From G965247475 sp965247475 (lineage in GTDB: Bacteria; Chloroflexota; UBA11872), in assembly GCA_965247475.1 (NCBI GenBank), contig OZ252016.1:868001-932000 (forward strand): a stretch of DNA of 64,000 nucleotides. The letters are read 5' to 3'. The notes beneath the pieces were generated by a model, which saw only the letters and a program-made list of their open reading frames with translations, had not been told where the DNA came from and searched no databases. How positions within the stretch are numbered: the stretch's first letter is position 1; each line of letters opens with the position of its first letter. Below, piece after piece: positions 53,462-61,929 of the stretch. A program made the translations under genes and the position numbers.

Positions 53462-53983
53462 TCATCGCGGGCCGGGCCACTGCTCGGGCGTCGTCTCCAA
53501 CCGCCGCACGCCGGGCCGCCCGAGCCGCGCGTCGATATCTTGCAGCGGCGCGGACTCGCCCGGGATCACTGTCTCGGGCGCGATGTCGGTGAGCGGAGCG
53601 ACCACGAATGGTCGATCCGCGAAGCGCGGATGTGGAATCGTGATTCGATCGGTCATGAGCGTTTCATGACCATACGCAACGATATCGATGTCGAGCGGCC
53701 TCGGCCCCATCGGCACGCCGGGTCGGCGGCCCGCGGCGAACTCCAGGCTCTTGATCCACAGGAACAGCCGCAGCGCGTCCAGCCGCGTCGTCACGCGCAC
53801 CGCGGCGTTGAGGAACGCATCCTGATCCGTCAGGCCGGCCGGATCCGATTCGTACAAGGCGGACACGCCGACGACCTCGCCGACGCGGCCGAGCCCATCG
53901 ATCGCACACCGCAGGTGCTTGCGCCGGTCGCCGAGGTTGGACCCGAGAGCGAGCAGAGTGTCGGCGCGGCCCGATCTCACCAT
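53462..53983 (-). CDS. folK: 2-amino-4-hydroxy-6-hydroxymethyldihydropteridine diphosphokinase
   Basis: A 173-residue HPPK. LLALGSNLGDRRKHL starts the domain. VSALYESDPAGLTDQDAFLNAAVRV and MGPRPLDIDIVAYG (metal-binding Asp pair) and IPHPRFADRPFVVAPL are diagnostic. It transfers pyrophosphate from ATP to the pterin in folate synthesis. First gene of the minus-strand chain, divergent from the glycan operon; the promoter is presumably in the 117-nt gap. Confidence 0.94.
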   Translation of the reverse strand: MVRSGRADTLLALGSNLGDRRKHLRCAIDGLGRVGEVVGVSALYESDPAGLTDQDAFLNAAVRVTTRLDALRLFLWIKSLEFAAGRRPGVPMGPRPLDIDIVAYGHETLMTDRITIPHPRFADRPFVVAPLTDIAPETVIPGESAPLQDIDARLGRPGVRRLETTPEQWPGPR

Positions 53984-54006
53984 GCCGCCTGCGCCTACAA
54001 CCCGGA

Positions 54007-54035
54007 TTGTGACCGCGAGTCGACGATTCTAGAAT
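54007..54035 (+). promoter_or_regulatory. Candidate sigma-70-type promoter of the glycan operon
   Basis: TTGTGA (54007-54012), 17-bp spacer, TAGAAT (54030-54035). Transcription would start near 54042, leaving about 60 nt of leader with a TTGGAGGA ribosome site before the GTG of the first gene. Confidence 0.6.
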
Positions 54036-54100
54036 GGCCACTCGGTTGGACCCGGCCGCGGCGCGCATCCTGCGCGACTCTTGGAGGATAGCTGCCCCCC

Positions 54101-55057
54101 GTGAGCACTTTGCTCGTTGCCGGTGGCGCCGGATTCATCGGGTCGCACCTCTCCGATCGACTGCTCGCCGACGGCCATCGCGTCATCGCCGTCGATAACT
54201 TCGTGACCGGTTCGCCGGCGAATGTCGCACACCTCGGTGAGCACCCGGATTTCAGTCTCATCGAGCACGATGTGACCGAGCCCCTGCGTATCGAAAAGCC
54301 GTTGGACGGCGTTTTTCACCTGGCCAGCCCGGCGAGCCCAAAGGACTTCGAGACCCTGCCCGAAGAGATCATGTGGACCAACGTTCTGGGCACCCGCAAT
54401 CTGAGCGACCTGGCGCGGGCGCACGACGCCCGGCTGCTCTTCGCATCCACGTCGGAGGTCTACGGCGATCCGGGGCAGCACCCACAGCCGGAGACGTATT
54501 TCGGGAACGTCAATTCACTCGGCCCGCGCGCCCCGTACGACGAAGGCAAGCGATTTGGCGAGACGCTGGTGATGTCGCGTCGCCGCACGCACGGCATCGA
54601 CGCGCGAATCGTGCGTCTGTTCAACACGTACGGGCCGCGCATGCGGCCGGGCGACGGGCGGATGTCCGTGCACTTCATCCAGCAGGCGCTCAACGGCGAG
54701 CCGTTGACGGTGTGGGGCGACGGCCGCAACACCCGGAGCCTCTGCTACGTGACTGACCTCGTGGCGGGGCTCGATCGCGCGATGTTCGGCGCCGGCACCG
54801 ACGGCGAAGTCTTCAATCTCGGCGCCGCGGAGGAGCACAGCGTGCAGTACTTCGCGCAGACGATCGTCGAGCTCGCGCAGTCGGATTCGGAGATCACCTA
54901 TCTCGAGAGCCGCCCCGATGATCCGGCCAGGCGGCGGCCGGACGTCTCCAAGGCGATGCGCGTGCTCGGATGGGAGCCGGTCGTCTCGTTGCGCGATGGG
55001 CTTCTGAGAACCATCGCCTGGCATCGCGAGCAGCGCGCGGTTGTTGAGTCGCGCTAG
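54101..55057 (+). CDS. UDP-glucuronate decarboxylase (UDP-xylose synthase) type NAD-dependent epimerase
   Basis: A 318-residue extended short-chain dehydrogenase. LVAGGAGFIGSHLSDRLL binds NAD; VIAVDNFVTGS, FSLIEHDVTEPL and VFHLASPASPKDFETLP are characteristic of UXS. The catalytic YDEGK (Y-x-x-x-K) is in APYDEGKRFGETL; FNTYGPRMRPGDGR and RRPDVSKAMRVLGWEP complete the pattern. It converts UDP-glucuronate to UDP-xylose, suggesting a xylose-containing surface glycan. Starts at GTG with strong ribosome site. First gene of the plus-strand glycan operon. Confidence 0.9.
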   Translation: MSTLLVAGGAGFIGSHLSDRLLADGHRVIAVDNFVTGSPANVAHLGEHPDFSLIEHDVTEPLRIEKPLDGVFHLASPASPKDFETLPEEIMWTNVLGTRNLSDLARAHDARLLFASTSEVYGDPGQHPQPETYFGNVNSLGPRAPYDEGKRFGETLVMSRRRTHGIDARIVRLFNTYGPRMRPGDGRMSVHFIQQALNGEPLTVWGDGRNTRSLCYVTDLVAGLDRAMFGAGTDGEVFNLGAAEEHSVQYFAQTIVELAQSDSEITYLESRPDDPARRRPDVSKAMRVLGWEPVVSLRDGLLRTIAWHREQRAVVESR

Positions 55058-56903
55058 CGCAATCAGACCCGTCCTCGGCGGGGCGCCGGGGTCGCTGCTC
55101 TATCTGGCGCTGTTGACCGTCACCGGACCGGCGCTCCTCATCGTGGGGATCGCGGTCGGCAGCGATTCCGTGCTCCGCGGTATTCCGTTGGCGCTCGGCC
55201 TGGTCGGCGCGCTCGGCGCGTGGTGGCTCATCGCCGGCTCGCGTGGCCCGCGGGTGACGCGGATTGCCCGTGCGGGCGCATACGCGGCCGGGTTCGCGGC
55301 GCTGGTGGGCGTGGCCATCCAGGTGCCGCGGCCGGTTGGGCTTGCCGCCATCCCGCTGCTCATCCTGGTTGCGATCGGGCTCGCGGCGGCCCGGGCGTAT
55401 TCGCAAGGCGCCGGGCTCGGGATAGTCCCCGGCGTCGCCATCGGACGAGCGCGGCGAGTCTTGGGACCGTGGCGCGCGGCGACAGCGGTATCGGCGGGCG
55501 CGATCATCGCGTTGATCGCCGTGCTCCCGGCCGTGGCCGCTGTCGCGATCGGCGCCGCGGCGGTGGCGTTCGCATTGGCGGTGGCGGCCGGCAGGCGCGC
55601 GGCCAAGCCGACGGCTCGATCCGTCACCATCGTCAGCGCGGCCATTGCGTTGCTGCTCGTGCCGTTCCGAGGAGTGACGGATGTAGCGATCGGAGACGCC
55701 GCGCTGGGTCTCAGCGACGTCGCGATCGGCGTTGCGTTCGTGGCCTGGCTGATGAAGGAGGGACGGAGCGCGAACGCGCGGCTGCCCGGACTCGCGGTGG
55801 GCGCGGCGCTGTTCACGGCGTGGCTGGGCGTCACCAGCGCCTGGGCTATCGAGATCGGCCCGGTCGTGAAGGAGATGACGAAGTGGGCCGAGATAGTCGT
55901 GGCCATTGCGCTGCTGGCCGACGTGCTCCGCGATCGGACTTGGCGCCAGCGGGTGGCGCTGGCCGTCGTCGCGGCCGTCGTCGCGCAGGCACTGATCGGA
56001 CTCGCCCAAACAGTCAGCGGGCTCGACCCCGGGACATTCGCGGTCGACGGTGTGGTGCGCGCGTTCGGAACCTTCGACCAGCCCAATCCGTTTGGCGGGT
56101 ACCTGGGGCTCCATCTCCCCGCGCTGCTCGCGGCCGCGATCTATGTGGATCGGCGGCGGCGGTGGTGGGTGGTGCTCGCCTGGCTGGTCGTGTTCGCCGC
56201 GATCATCGTCAGCCGTTCGCGCGGCGCATGGCTTGGCGTGGGCCTGAGCAGCCTGGTGGTCGTGCTCGCCGCGGCGCCGCGCATGCGGCGAACGGCCGTC
56301 ACGATCGCCGGATTGGTGGTGGCTACGATGCTCACGTTCGCCGGGCTCTTCATTGCCGGCGGCCTGGGGACGCCGATCGATCCCGAGCTGCGCAGCACCA
56401 TGGAGGGCCGCCTGCGGATCGAGGACACGGTCCAGCGTCGCGCCTTCGACGACTACCCGATCGCCGACCGGATAGCTCAGTGGCTGACCGGCTGGCGAAT
56501 GTTCAACAGCCGCCCGCTCACCGGTGTCGGGGCCGGCAACTTTGACGAGGCGTATGAGCGTTTTCGGCTGTCGCCCTTCCCCTATCCGGTCGGCCATGCG
56601 CACAACGTCTACATCAACTTCGCGGCTGAGACCGGTCTCGCCGGGCTCGTGGGGATCGTGTCGCTCATGCTCTGGGCGCTCGCGCGCGGCGTGCGGGCGA
56701 TCCGTCGGTCGCGCGGCACGCCCAATGAGTGGCTGGCCGTCGGCGCGCTTGGCGGGATCGTCGCGTTCGCGACGCACAATCTCGTCGACAGCCTGCTCGT
56801 CAGCGGGATGGGCCTCGTCTTCGCGGCGTTCATCGCGCTGACGTATGCGCTCGAGGGGCGGCAGAGGCCGCAGCGATTCCGGGCCGAGTCGCCAGTGACG
56901 TGA
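55041..56903 (+). CDS. O-antigen ligase / polymerase family membrane protein (WaaL/Wzy-like)
   Basis: A 620-residue membrane protein with about 12 or more hydrophobic segments, starting at TTG 55041 and overlapping the previous gene by 17 nt. The signature region is periplasmic: FGGYLGLHLPALLAA, IVSRSRGAWLGVGL and WRMFNSRPLTGVGAGNFDEAY with H-containing PVGHAHNVYINFAAETG near the C-terminus, as in PF04932 proteins. It would polymerise or ligate lipid-linked oligosaccharides on the outer face of the membrane. The first 200 residues are unusually Ala/Val/Ile-rich. Confidence 0.85.
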   Translation: MLSRASAIRPVLGGAPGSLLYLALLTVTGPALLIVGIAVGSDSVLRGIPLALGLVGALGAWWLIAGSRGPRVTRIARAGAYAAGFAALVGVAIQVPRPVGLAAIPLLILVAIGLAAARAYSQGAGLGIVPGVAIGRARRVLGPWRAATAVSAGAIIALIAVLPAVAAVAIGAAAVAFALAVAAGRRAAKPTARSVTIVSAAIALLLVPFRGVTDVAIGDAALGLSDVAIGVAFVAWLMKEGRSANARLPGLAVGAALFTAWLGVTSAWAIEIGPVVKEMTKWAEIVVAIALLADVLRDRTWRQRVALAVVAAVVAQALIGLAQTVSGLDPGTFAVDGVVRAFGTFDQPNPFGGYLGLHLPALLAAAIYVDRRRRWWVVLAWLVVFAAIIVSRSRGAWLGVGLSSLVVVLAAAPRMRRTAVTIAGLVVATMLTFAGLFIAGGLGTPIDPELRSTMEGRLRIEDTVQRRAFDDYPIADRIAQWLTGWRMFNSRPLTGVGAGNFDEAYERFRLSPFPYPVGHAHNVYINFAAETGLAGLVGIVSLMLWALARGVRAIRRSRGTPNEWLAVGALGGIVAFATHNLVDSLLVSGMGLVFAAFIALTYALEGRQRPQRFRAESPVT

Positions 56904-57934
56904 AGACACCCGACGTCGACGACCCGATAGCTCCTCAGATCGCCGAAGAGATCACCCACGGCGGGCTGATCCGGCGCGTCCTCAGCGTCCGGACGCTCCT
57001 CAGCTTCGCCATCGCGGCCGGCATCCTCGTCGCGGTGTGGATCATCGCGGACCTGAGAGTCGAGGACATCCTCGAGACGCTCCGCCGCGCCAACCCCTGG
57101 CTGATCGTGGGCGCGTACGGCGTGTTCGCCCTCGCGTTTCCCATCCGCACCTGGCGCTGGCGCATTCTGCTCGACAACGCGGCGCACCGAGAGGATCCAT
57201 ACCCGGCCTATCGGAACTGGGCGCTGTTCCAGATCCTCTTCATCTCGTGGTTCGTCAACGGCCTGCTGCCGCTCAAGCTCGGTGACGTGTATCGCGCGTA
57301 CATGGCGCGCGCGAACTTCGCGACCTCGCTTACGCGCACGCTCGGGACGATCTTCACCGAGCGCGTGTTCGACGTCGGCACGCTCATCGGACTGGTGCTC
57401 ATCAGCGCTGCTTTCGTCGTGCGCTCGCCGCGGGTGGGCGACGAGGTCGGCCGAATCATCGCCATCGCCGCAATTGCGCTCGGAGCTCTGGCCGTGGCCC
57501 TGGCGCTGATGCTGATCTTCGGGCGCCCGGTCTTTCGACTGTTCCCGCCGCGGGCGCAGGGGATCTACGACCGGTTTCACAGCGGCGCGTTCGACAGCTT
57601 CACCTGGGGCAGCGGACCGCTGCTGCTCGTGCTGAGCCTGGGCATCTGGTCGCTCGAGCTCCTCCGCCTTGCGCTGGTCACGCGCGGCCTCGGGATCGAT
57701 CTCGGCGTGGCCGAGATCGTGTTCATCGGCACGGCCGCTTCGCTGCTGCTGGCGGTGCCCACGCCCGGCGGGCTCGGCGCCGTGGAGGGCGGGCTGCTGG
57801 GATTGCTGCGCCTGGTCGGGATCGGGAGCGGATCGGCCGGCGCGGCCGCGATCGTCGACCGGGCGATCTCGTACTGGAGCGTCATGCTCTGCGGCGCGAT
57901 CGTATTCACGGTCACGCGCCTCAAGCGGCGGTAG
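56900..57934 (+). CDS. Lysylphosphatidylglycerol synthase transmembrane-region (UPF0104) family protein
   Basis: 344 aa from GTG 56900, inside the previous stop (GTGA). About 7-8 transmembrane segments. FPIRTWRWRILLD, FVNGLLPLKLGDVYRAY, FTERVFDVGTLIGLV and VPTPGGLGAVEGGLLGLL are diagnostic. The family includes the flippase half of MprF and AglD-type proteins. Here, in a glycan operon, a lipid- or glycolipid-translocating or acceptor-modifying role is reasonable but unproven. No lysyltransferase domain is present. Confidence 0.87.
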   Translation: MKTPDVDDPIAPQIAEEITHGGLIRRVLSVRTLLSFAIAAGILVAVWIIADLRVEDILETLRRANPWLIVGAYGVFALAFPIRTWRWRILLDNAAHREDPYPAYRNWALFQILFISWFVNGLLPLKLGDVYRAYMARANFATSLTRTLGTIFTERVFDVGTLIGLVLISAAFVVRSPRVGDEVGRIIAIAAIALGALAVALALMLIFGRPVFRLFPPRAQGIYDRFHSGAFDSFTWGSGPLLLVLSLGIWSLELLRLALVTRGLGIDLGVAEIVFIGTAASLLLAVPTPGGLGAVEGGLLGLLRLVGIGSGSAGAAAIVDRAISYWSVMLCGAIVFTVTRLKRR

Positions 57935-57940
57935 ACCCGT

Positions 57941-59101
57941 ATGCGCGTGGGCATCGACTTCACCTCCGCGGCCACCCAGCGGGCTGGGATCGGCCGCGTG
58001 ACGCGCGATCTCACCAGGGCGCTGATCGATGTGCCCGAGCGCCCGGAGCTGAGGCTGCTCTACACGCACCGCGGGCCGATTCGCTGGGTCGATGCGCTGA
58101 CGACCTACGACCGCGTTCGGGTTCGCCGGCTGCCCGCGTCGCCGCGAGTCGCGCTTGCCGCGTGGCACAAGCTGCGGCTGCCCCTGCCGGTCGAGGTCTT
58201 CATCGGCCCCGTGCATGTGTTCCATGGGCCTGACTTCACATTGCCGCCGCGAATCGCGGCGCCCGGTGTCGTGACCATTCACGATCTGTCGTTCGTGACC
58301 AGGCCGCAGGACGCGCACCCGGCGCAGCGACGCTTCCTGGAAGAGGCCGTGCCTCGATCGATCGATCGGGCACGCCTCGTGGTCGCCGTGTCCGAGACCA
58401 CCAGGCGCGATCTGATGCAGCGATTGGGCGTGCGTCCGCATCGAATTCGCGTCGTGCCCAATGCGGTTGCCGCGGACTTCGCGCCCATTGCCGATTCCGG
58501 CGAGCTGGCGGCCGTCCGCCGCAAGCTCGAGCTGCCGGAGGAGTTCGTGATCAGCGTCGGCACCATCCACCCGCGCAAGAACCTCGGGGGGCTCGCGGCC
58601 GCCCTGGACATCGTCGCGCGGCGAACTGGCCAGCGGGTGCCGGCGATTCACGTTGGAGGCGAGGGTTGGTTGGTGGACAGGGTGTACGACCAGGTTCACG
58701 CGGCCGGCGACGGCGCCGTTCGCTTCGTCGGACACGTAGACGAGGCCACGCTGCGGGCGCTCTACACGCTCGCGCGCGCGTTGGTGTACCCGAGCTTTGC
58801 CGAAGGCTTCGGCCTGCCGATCCTCGAGGCGTTCGCGTGCGAGTGCCCGGTCGTCACGTCGGATCGAAGCGGAATGCACGAAGTCGCCGGCGGCGCGGCG
58901 ATTCTGATCGATCCTGAGGATCCCGAGTCGATCGCGAGCGGCATAGTCGAGGTGCTTGACAGCGACGAGCGTCGCGGGGAGCTTCGCCGGCTTGGGCGCG
59001 AACGGCGCGGCGCGTATTCGTGGCGGCGTTCGGCGCGTGCGTTGCTGGCCGCCTACCGGGAGGCCAGCCGTGGCGAGCCCCGACCGACCACCGGTGACTG
59101 A
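57941..59101 (+). CDS. GT4-family glycosyltransferase (1)
   Basis: A 386-residue GT-B enzyme. The N-terminal fold begins MRVGIDFTSAATQRAGIGRVTRDL. VTIHDLSFVTRPQDAH is at the acceptor side. EEFVISVGTIHPRKNLGGL and ALVYPSFAEGFGLPILEAFACECPVVTSD form the nucleotide-sugar site with the EX7E pattern (E in PSFAEGFGLPILE). It transfers a sugar, possibly xylose or mannose, during glycan assembly. It lies 6 nt after the previous gene. Confidence 0.92.
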   Translation: MRVGIDFTSAATQRAGIGRVTRDLTRALIDVPERPELRLLYTHRGPIRWVDALTTYDRVRVRRLPASPRVALAAWHKLRLPLPVEVFIGPVHVFHGPDFTLPPRIAAPGVVTIHDLSFVTRPQDAHPAQRRFLEEAVPRSIDRARLVVAVSETTRRDLMQRLGVRPHRIRVVPNAVAADFAPIADSGELAAVRRKLELPEEFVISVGTIHPRKNLGGLAAALDIVARRTGQRVPAIHVGGEGWLVDRVYDQVHAAGDGAVRFVGHVDEATLRALYTLARALVYPSFAEGFGLPILEAFACECPVVTSDRSGMHEVAGGAAILIDPEDPESIASGIVEVLDSDERRGELRRLGRERRGAYSWRRSARALLAAYREASRGEPRPTTGD

Positions 59102-59102
59102 G

Positions 59103-59108
59103 TAGACT
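59103..59108 (+). promoter_or_regulatory. -10-like TAGACT just before the PlsY-like gene
   Basis: TAGACT ends 7 nt before the GTG start at 59116. If used, it would give a leaderless transcript and a second start point inside the glycan operon. No clear -35 is visible. Confidence 0.4.
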
Positions 59109-59115
59109 AGAGGTT

Positions 59116-59748
59116 GTGGTGGAGGCGTTGCTGACGGCTGATCCTCAGGATTACGTGCTGCTGGGCCTTGGCGCGTATGGCCTGGGCAGCGTGCCGATCG
59201 CGCTCCTGGTAACCGCGATCCTGCGCCGCTCCGACCTGCGGTCGGTCGGGTCCGGCAATCTGGGTGTCTACAACACCTTGTTCAACGTCGGGAAGCTCCC
59301 CGGCGTGCTCACACTGATTGGGAATGCTGCGGTTGCGGTCACAGTGGTCACGATCGCCCGCGTTCTGTTCCCCGGTGACGAAATCGCATTGCTGACGGCG
59401 ATCACGGCCGTGACGGCCGGGAACATGTGGCAGGTGTTCACGCGCTTCCGTGGCAGTCGCGGCACCACCACGCTCTCGTGGGCCTTGCTGGTCAGCCAGC
59501 CGTTGATCCTGCTGTGCCTGTTCGGCACCTGGATCTTGATAGTTCTGGTGGCTCGTAGGACCACCACAGCCACCTGGACGCTCCACCTGCTGACGCCCGT
59601 GCTGTTCGGTCTCCTGACCTGGTCGTGGGTCTACGTGGTGGCCGGAGCGCTATTGGGCGCGCTGCTCGAACTCAAGCGGATCTCGAGCCCGGACGATACC
59701 GTCGCCCTCGGCTTGTTCCGAAGGTTTGGGATCAACGCCGACACGTAG
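59116..59748 (+). CDS. Divergent PlsY-like (glycerol-3-phosphate acyltransferase family) membrane protein
   Basis: A 210-residue protein with about 5 transmembrane segments. YGLGSVPIALL, DLRSVGSGNLGVYNTLFNVG match PlsY motif 1. Motif 2 is degraded: TAGNMWQVFTRFRGSRGTTT replaces the usual GHxFPVFLxFKGGKGVAT, losing the conserved histidine and the GGKG. The C-terminal HNxNIxRLxxGxE motif also appears altered (ELKRISSPDD). PlsY proper acylates glycerol-3-phosphate from acyl phosphate; this copy probably has another acceptor, or is inactive. Starts at GTG. It lies between two GT4 genes, so a role in glycolipid or glycan acylation is inferred. Confidence 0.75.
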   Translation: MVEALLTADPQDYVLLGLGAYGLGSVPIALLVTAILRRSDLRSVGSGNLGVYNTLFNVGKLPGVLTLIGNAAVAVTVVTIARVLFPGDEIALLTAITAVTAGNMWQVFTRFRGSRGTTTLSWALLVSQPLILLCLFGTWILIVLVARRTTTATWTLHLLTPVLFGLLTWSWVYVVAGALLGALLELKRISSPDDTVALGLFRRFGINADT

Positions 59749-59766
59749 ACAGGTTCGTGCAGCGCC

Positions 59767-60825
59767 GTGCGGGTAGAGATCAACGCCTACTTTCGAGCGC
59801 ATCCGGACACCGGCTCGGGCCAATACCTCATCCATCTGGCCGACGCGCTCCGTCGAGGTTTTCCTGACGTCCATCTCAGCGAGCACGCGCCCGGCCACTC
59901 GAGCTCGCGTCGTCTCGGCAAAGTGGCATGGGAGCAGGTGCAGTGGCCGCGGCGAGCTCGCCGGGCGGATGTCCGGCATGTGCCCTACCTCGCGCCCCCG
60001 ATCGTCGATCCGCGCAGCGTGGTGACGGCCCATGACGTCATTCCATTCGTCCTGGACGCATACGGCGCCGGCGCGGGTCAGCGCCTCTACCGTCTGCTGG
60101 TGCGGCTCGGAATCCGTCGCTCCGAGCGCGTGATCGCCGATTCGGCGTGGACCGGACGCGACCTGGAGCGGCGGCTCGATGTCCCGGCCGATCGGATCCG
60201 CGTAGTCCCGCTTGGCGTTGATTCCAGGTTCGGCCCCGGCGAGTCGGGCGATTCTCGTGGATCCGATGTCGAGGGCCTCCCGAGCCGGTTCGCGCTGTAT
60301 CTCGGATCGCTCGACCGTCGCAAGAACCTCGGCGTGCTGCTCCGCGCATGGCCGCGCGTATGGGCCGAGTGCGGGGTTCCACTGGTCGTCTACGGCCGGT
60401 CGCCGCGGCCCGGCAGCCGGGTCTTCGTGGACTGGTTCCGCGGTCAGGACATCGACTCGGCGCCGTGGCTCGAGGTGCGCGGACCGCTGGACGAGCGCCG
60501 GAAGCCGGCGGTCTTTCGCGCGGCCTCGCTGTTCGTGTTCCCCTCCCGCTATGAAGGGTTTGGGCTCGAGCCGCTCGAGGCGATGGCCAGCGGCGTGCCC
60601 GTCGTCGCGGCCGACGCCACGTCGCTCCCCGAGGTCGTGGGCGAGGCCGGGATGCTGGTTCCACCGGACAGCGACGATGGCTGGGCCGACGCGGCGATAC
60701 GCGTCTTGCAGGATCGCGGCCACGCCGAGCGTCTGCGTGCCGCCGGGCTCGAGCGAGCCCGCACATTCACATGGGAGCGGACGGCCGCGGCGACCTACGA
60801 GATCTACACTGAGGTCGCGCGGTGA
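59767..60825 (+). CDS. GT4-family glycosyltransferase (2)
   Basis: A 352-residue GT-B enzyme starting at GTG. VRVEINAYFRAHPDTGSGQYLIHL opens the N-terminal domain; VVTAHDVIPFVL, RFALYLGSLDRRKNLGVLL and LFVFPSRYEGFGLEPLEAMASGVPVVAADATSLPEV form the donor site with the EX7E glutamates. A short region of GT(1) is recognisably similar, so the two may be old paralogues. It overlaps the next gene by GTGA. Confidence 0.92.
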   Translation: MRVEINAYFRAHPDTGSGQYLIHLADALRRGFPDVHLSEHAPGHSSSRRLGKVAWEQVQWPRRARRADVRHVPYLAPPIVDPRSVVTAHDVIPFVLDAYGAGAGQRLYRLLVRLGIRRSERVIADSAWTGRDLERRLDVPADRIRVVPLGVDSRFGPGESGDSRGSDVEGLPSRFALYLGSLDRRKNLGVLLRAWPRVWAECGVPLVVYGRSPRPGSRVFVDWFRGQDIDSAPWLEVRGPLDERRKPAVFRAASLFVFPSRYEGFGLEPLEAMASGVPVVAADATSLPEVVGEAGMLVPPDSDDGWADAAIRVLQDRGHAERLRAAGLERARTFTWERTAAATYEIYTEVAR

Positions 60826-61919
60826 AGGTGGTGCTGGCCTCCAAGGCGCTCACGGTGGCGGCCTATCACGACAAGCTCGTCGAAATCGCCAGACTTCCCG
60901 ACGTGGATCTGCATGCGGTGATTCCGGATCGCTGGGTCGAGAACGAGGTTCCCCACCGCGCCGAGCCGGTCGAGCCGGTCGGGTACAGCTCCGAGGTCAC
61001 GCCGCTGCGGATGAACGGCCGCTACCACCTCTACAGCTTCCGCGGGCTGGACGGGGTCGCGCGCGCCCGACGGCCGGACCTGCTGCACATCGACGAGGAG
61101 CCGTACAACCTGGCGACCGTCCTGGCGTGCCGCGCGGGACGGCGCGTGGGCGCGCCGTGCGTGTTCTTTGCGTGGCAGAACCTGCGGCGCAGCTATCCAC
61201 CGCCGTTCCGCTGGTTCGAGCGGTATGTGTTCGCTCGCGCGGCGGGGATCGCCGGCACCGAATCGGCGGCGCGGGTCTTGCGCGACAAAGGATTTCGCGG
61301 TCGGCTGCGGGTCATCCCGCAGTTCGGTGTGGACCCGCAAACGTTCGCGCCCGCGGATCGGGCGTCTGCGGGCCAGGGATTCCGAGTCGGCTACGCCGGC
61401 CGGCTGATTCCCGAGAAGGGCGTGGATGTGCTGATCGACGCCGCGGCTCGCTTGGGCCGTGAGGTCGAAGTCCGAATCGCGGGCGGCGGCCCGGCCGAAC
61501 CCGGCCTGCGCCGGCGGGCCGCCGGCGGCTCGGTCATGTTCCTCGGTTCGGTGCCAAGCCGCGCAATGCCGGAGTTCTATCGGTCGCTTGACGTGCTCGT
61601 GCAGCCCACGGTTGGACGCCGCGGGTGGACCGAGCAGTTTGGGCGCTCGGCGGTCGAGGCCATGTCATGCGGCGTCGCCACGGTGGTCTCCGACTCGGGC
61701 GAGCTGCCGGCAGTGGTCGGCGATGGCGGCGAGGTCGTCCCAGCCGGCGATGCGGCCGCGCTTGCCGCCGCACTGCGACGGCTTCGCGACTCCCAGGACG
61801 CGCGCCGGCGGCTCGGCGAGGCCGGCCGTGCGCGGGTACTGGAATGTTTCACGCAGGCACGCATCGCGCGCGAGACCGTCGACTTCTATCGGGAGATCCT
61901 GCGGCAACGCGACGCCTGA
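60822..61919 (+). CDS. GT4-family glycosyltransferase (3)
   Basis: A 365-residue GT-B enzyme with GTG start in the previous stop. HIDEEPYNLATVLACRAG and CVFFAWQNLRRSYPPPFR are acceptor-side features often seen in GT4 enzymes of surface-glycan clusters. VGYAGRLIPEKGVDVLID, VMFLGSVPSRAMPEFYRS and EQFGRSAVEAMSCGVATVVSDSGELPAVVGDGG form the donor site, with the Glu in EQFGRSAVE. Last gene of the plus-strand glycan operon; it faces the Gfo/Idh/MocA gene across 10 nt. Confidence 0.92.
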   Translation: MKVVLASKALTVAAYHDKLVEIARLPDVDLHAVIPDRWVENEVPHRAEPVEPVGYSSEVTPLRMNGRYHLYSFRGLDGVARARRPDLLHIDEEPYNLATVLACRAGRRVGAPCVFFAWQNLRRSYPPPFRWFERYVFARAAGIAGTESAARVLRDKGFRGRLRVIPQFGVDPQTFAPADRASAGQGFRVGYAGRLIPEKGVDVLIDAAARLGREVEVRIAGGGPAEPGLRRRAAGGSVMFLGSVPSRAMPEFYRSLDVLVQPTVGRRGWTEQFGRSAVEAMSCGVATVVSDSGELPAVVGDGGEVVPAGDAAALAAALRRLRDSQDARRRLGEAGRARVLECFTQARIARETVDFYREILRQRDA

Positions 61920-61929
61920 GCGAGCGCCG

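Noticed and set aside
54894..58879. Two very long minus-strand open frames (671 and 756 codons) opposite the glycan operon
   Set aside because: Both are rich in Arg, Asp, His and Gln with no hydrophobic core, as expected for antisense of GC-rich membrane-protein genes that are well supported on the plus strand.
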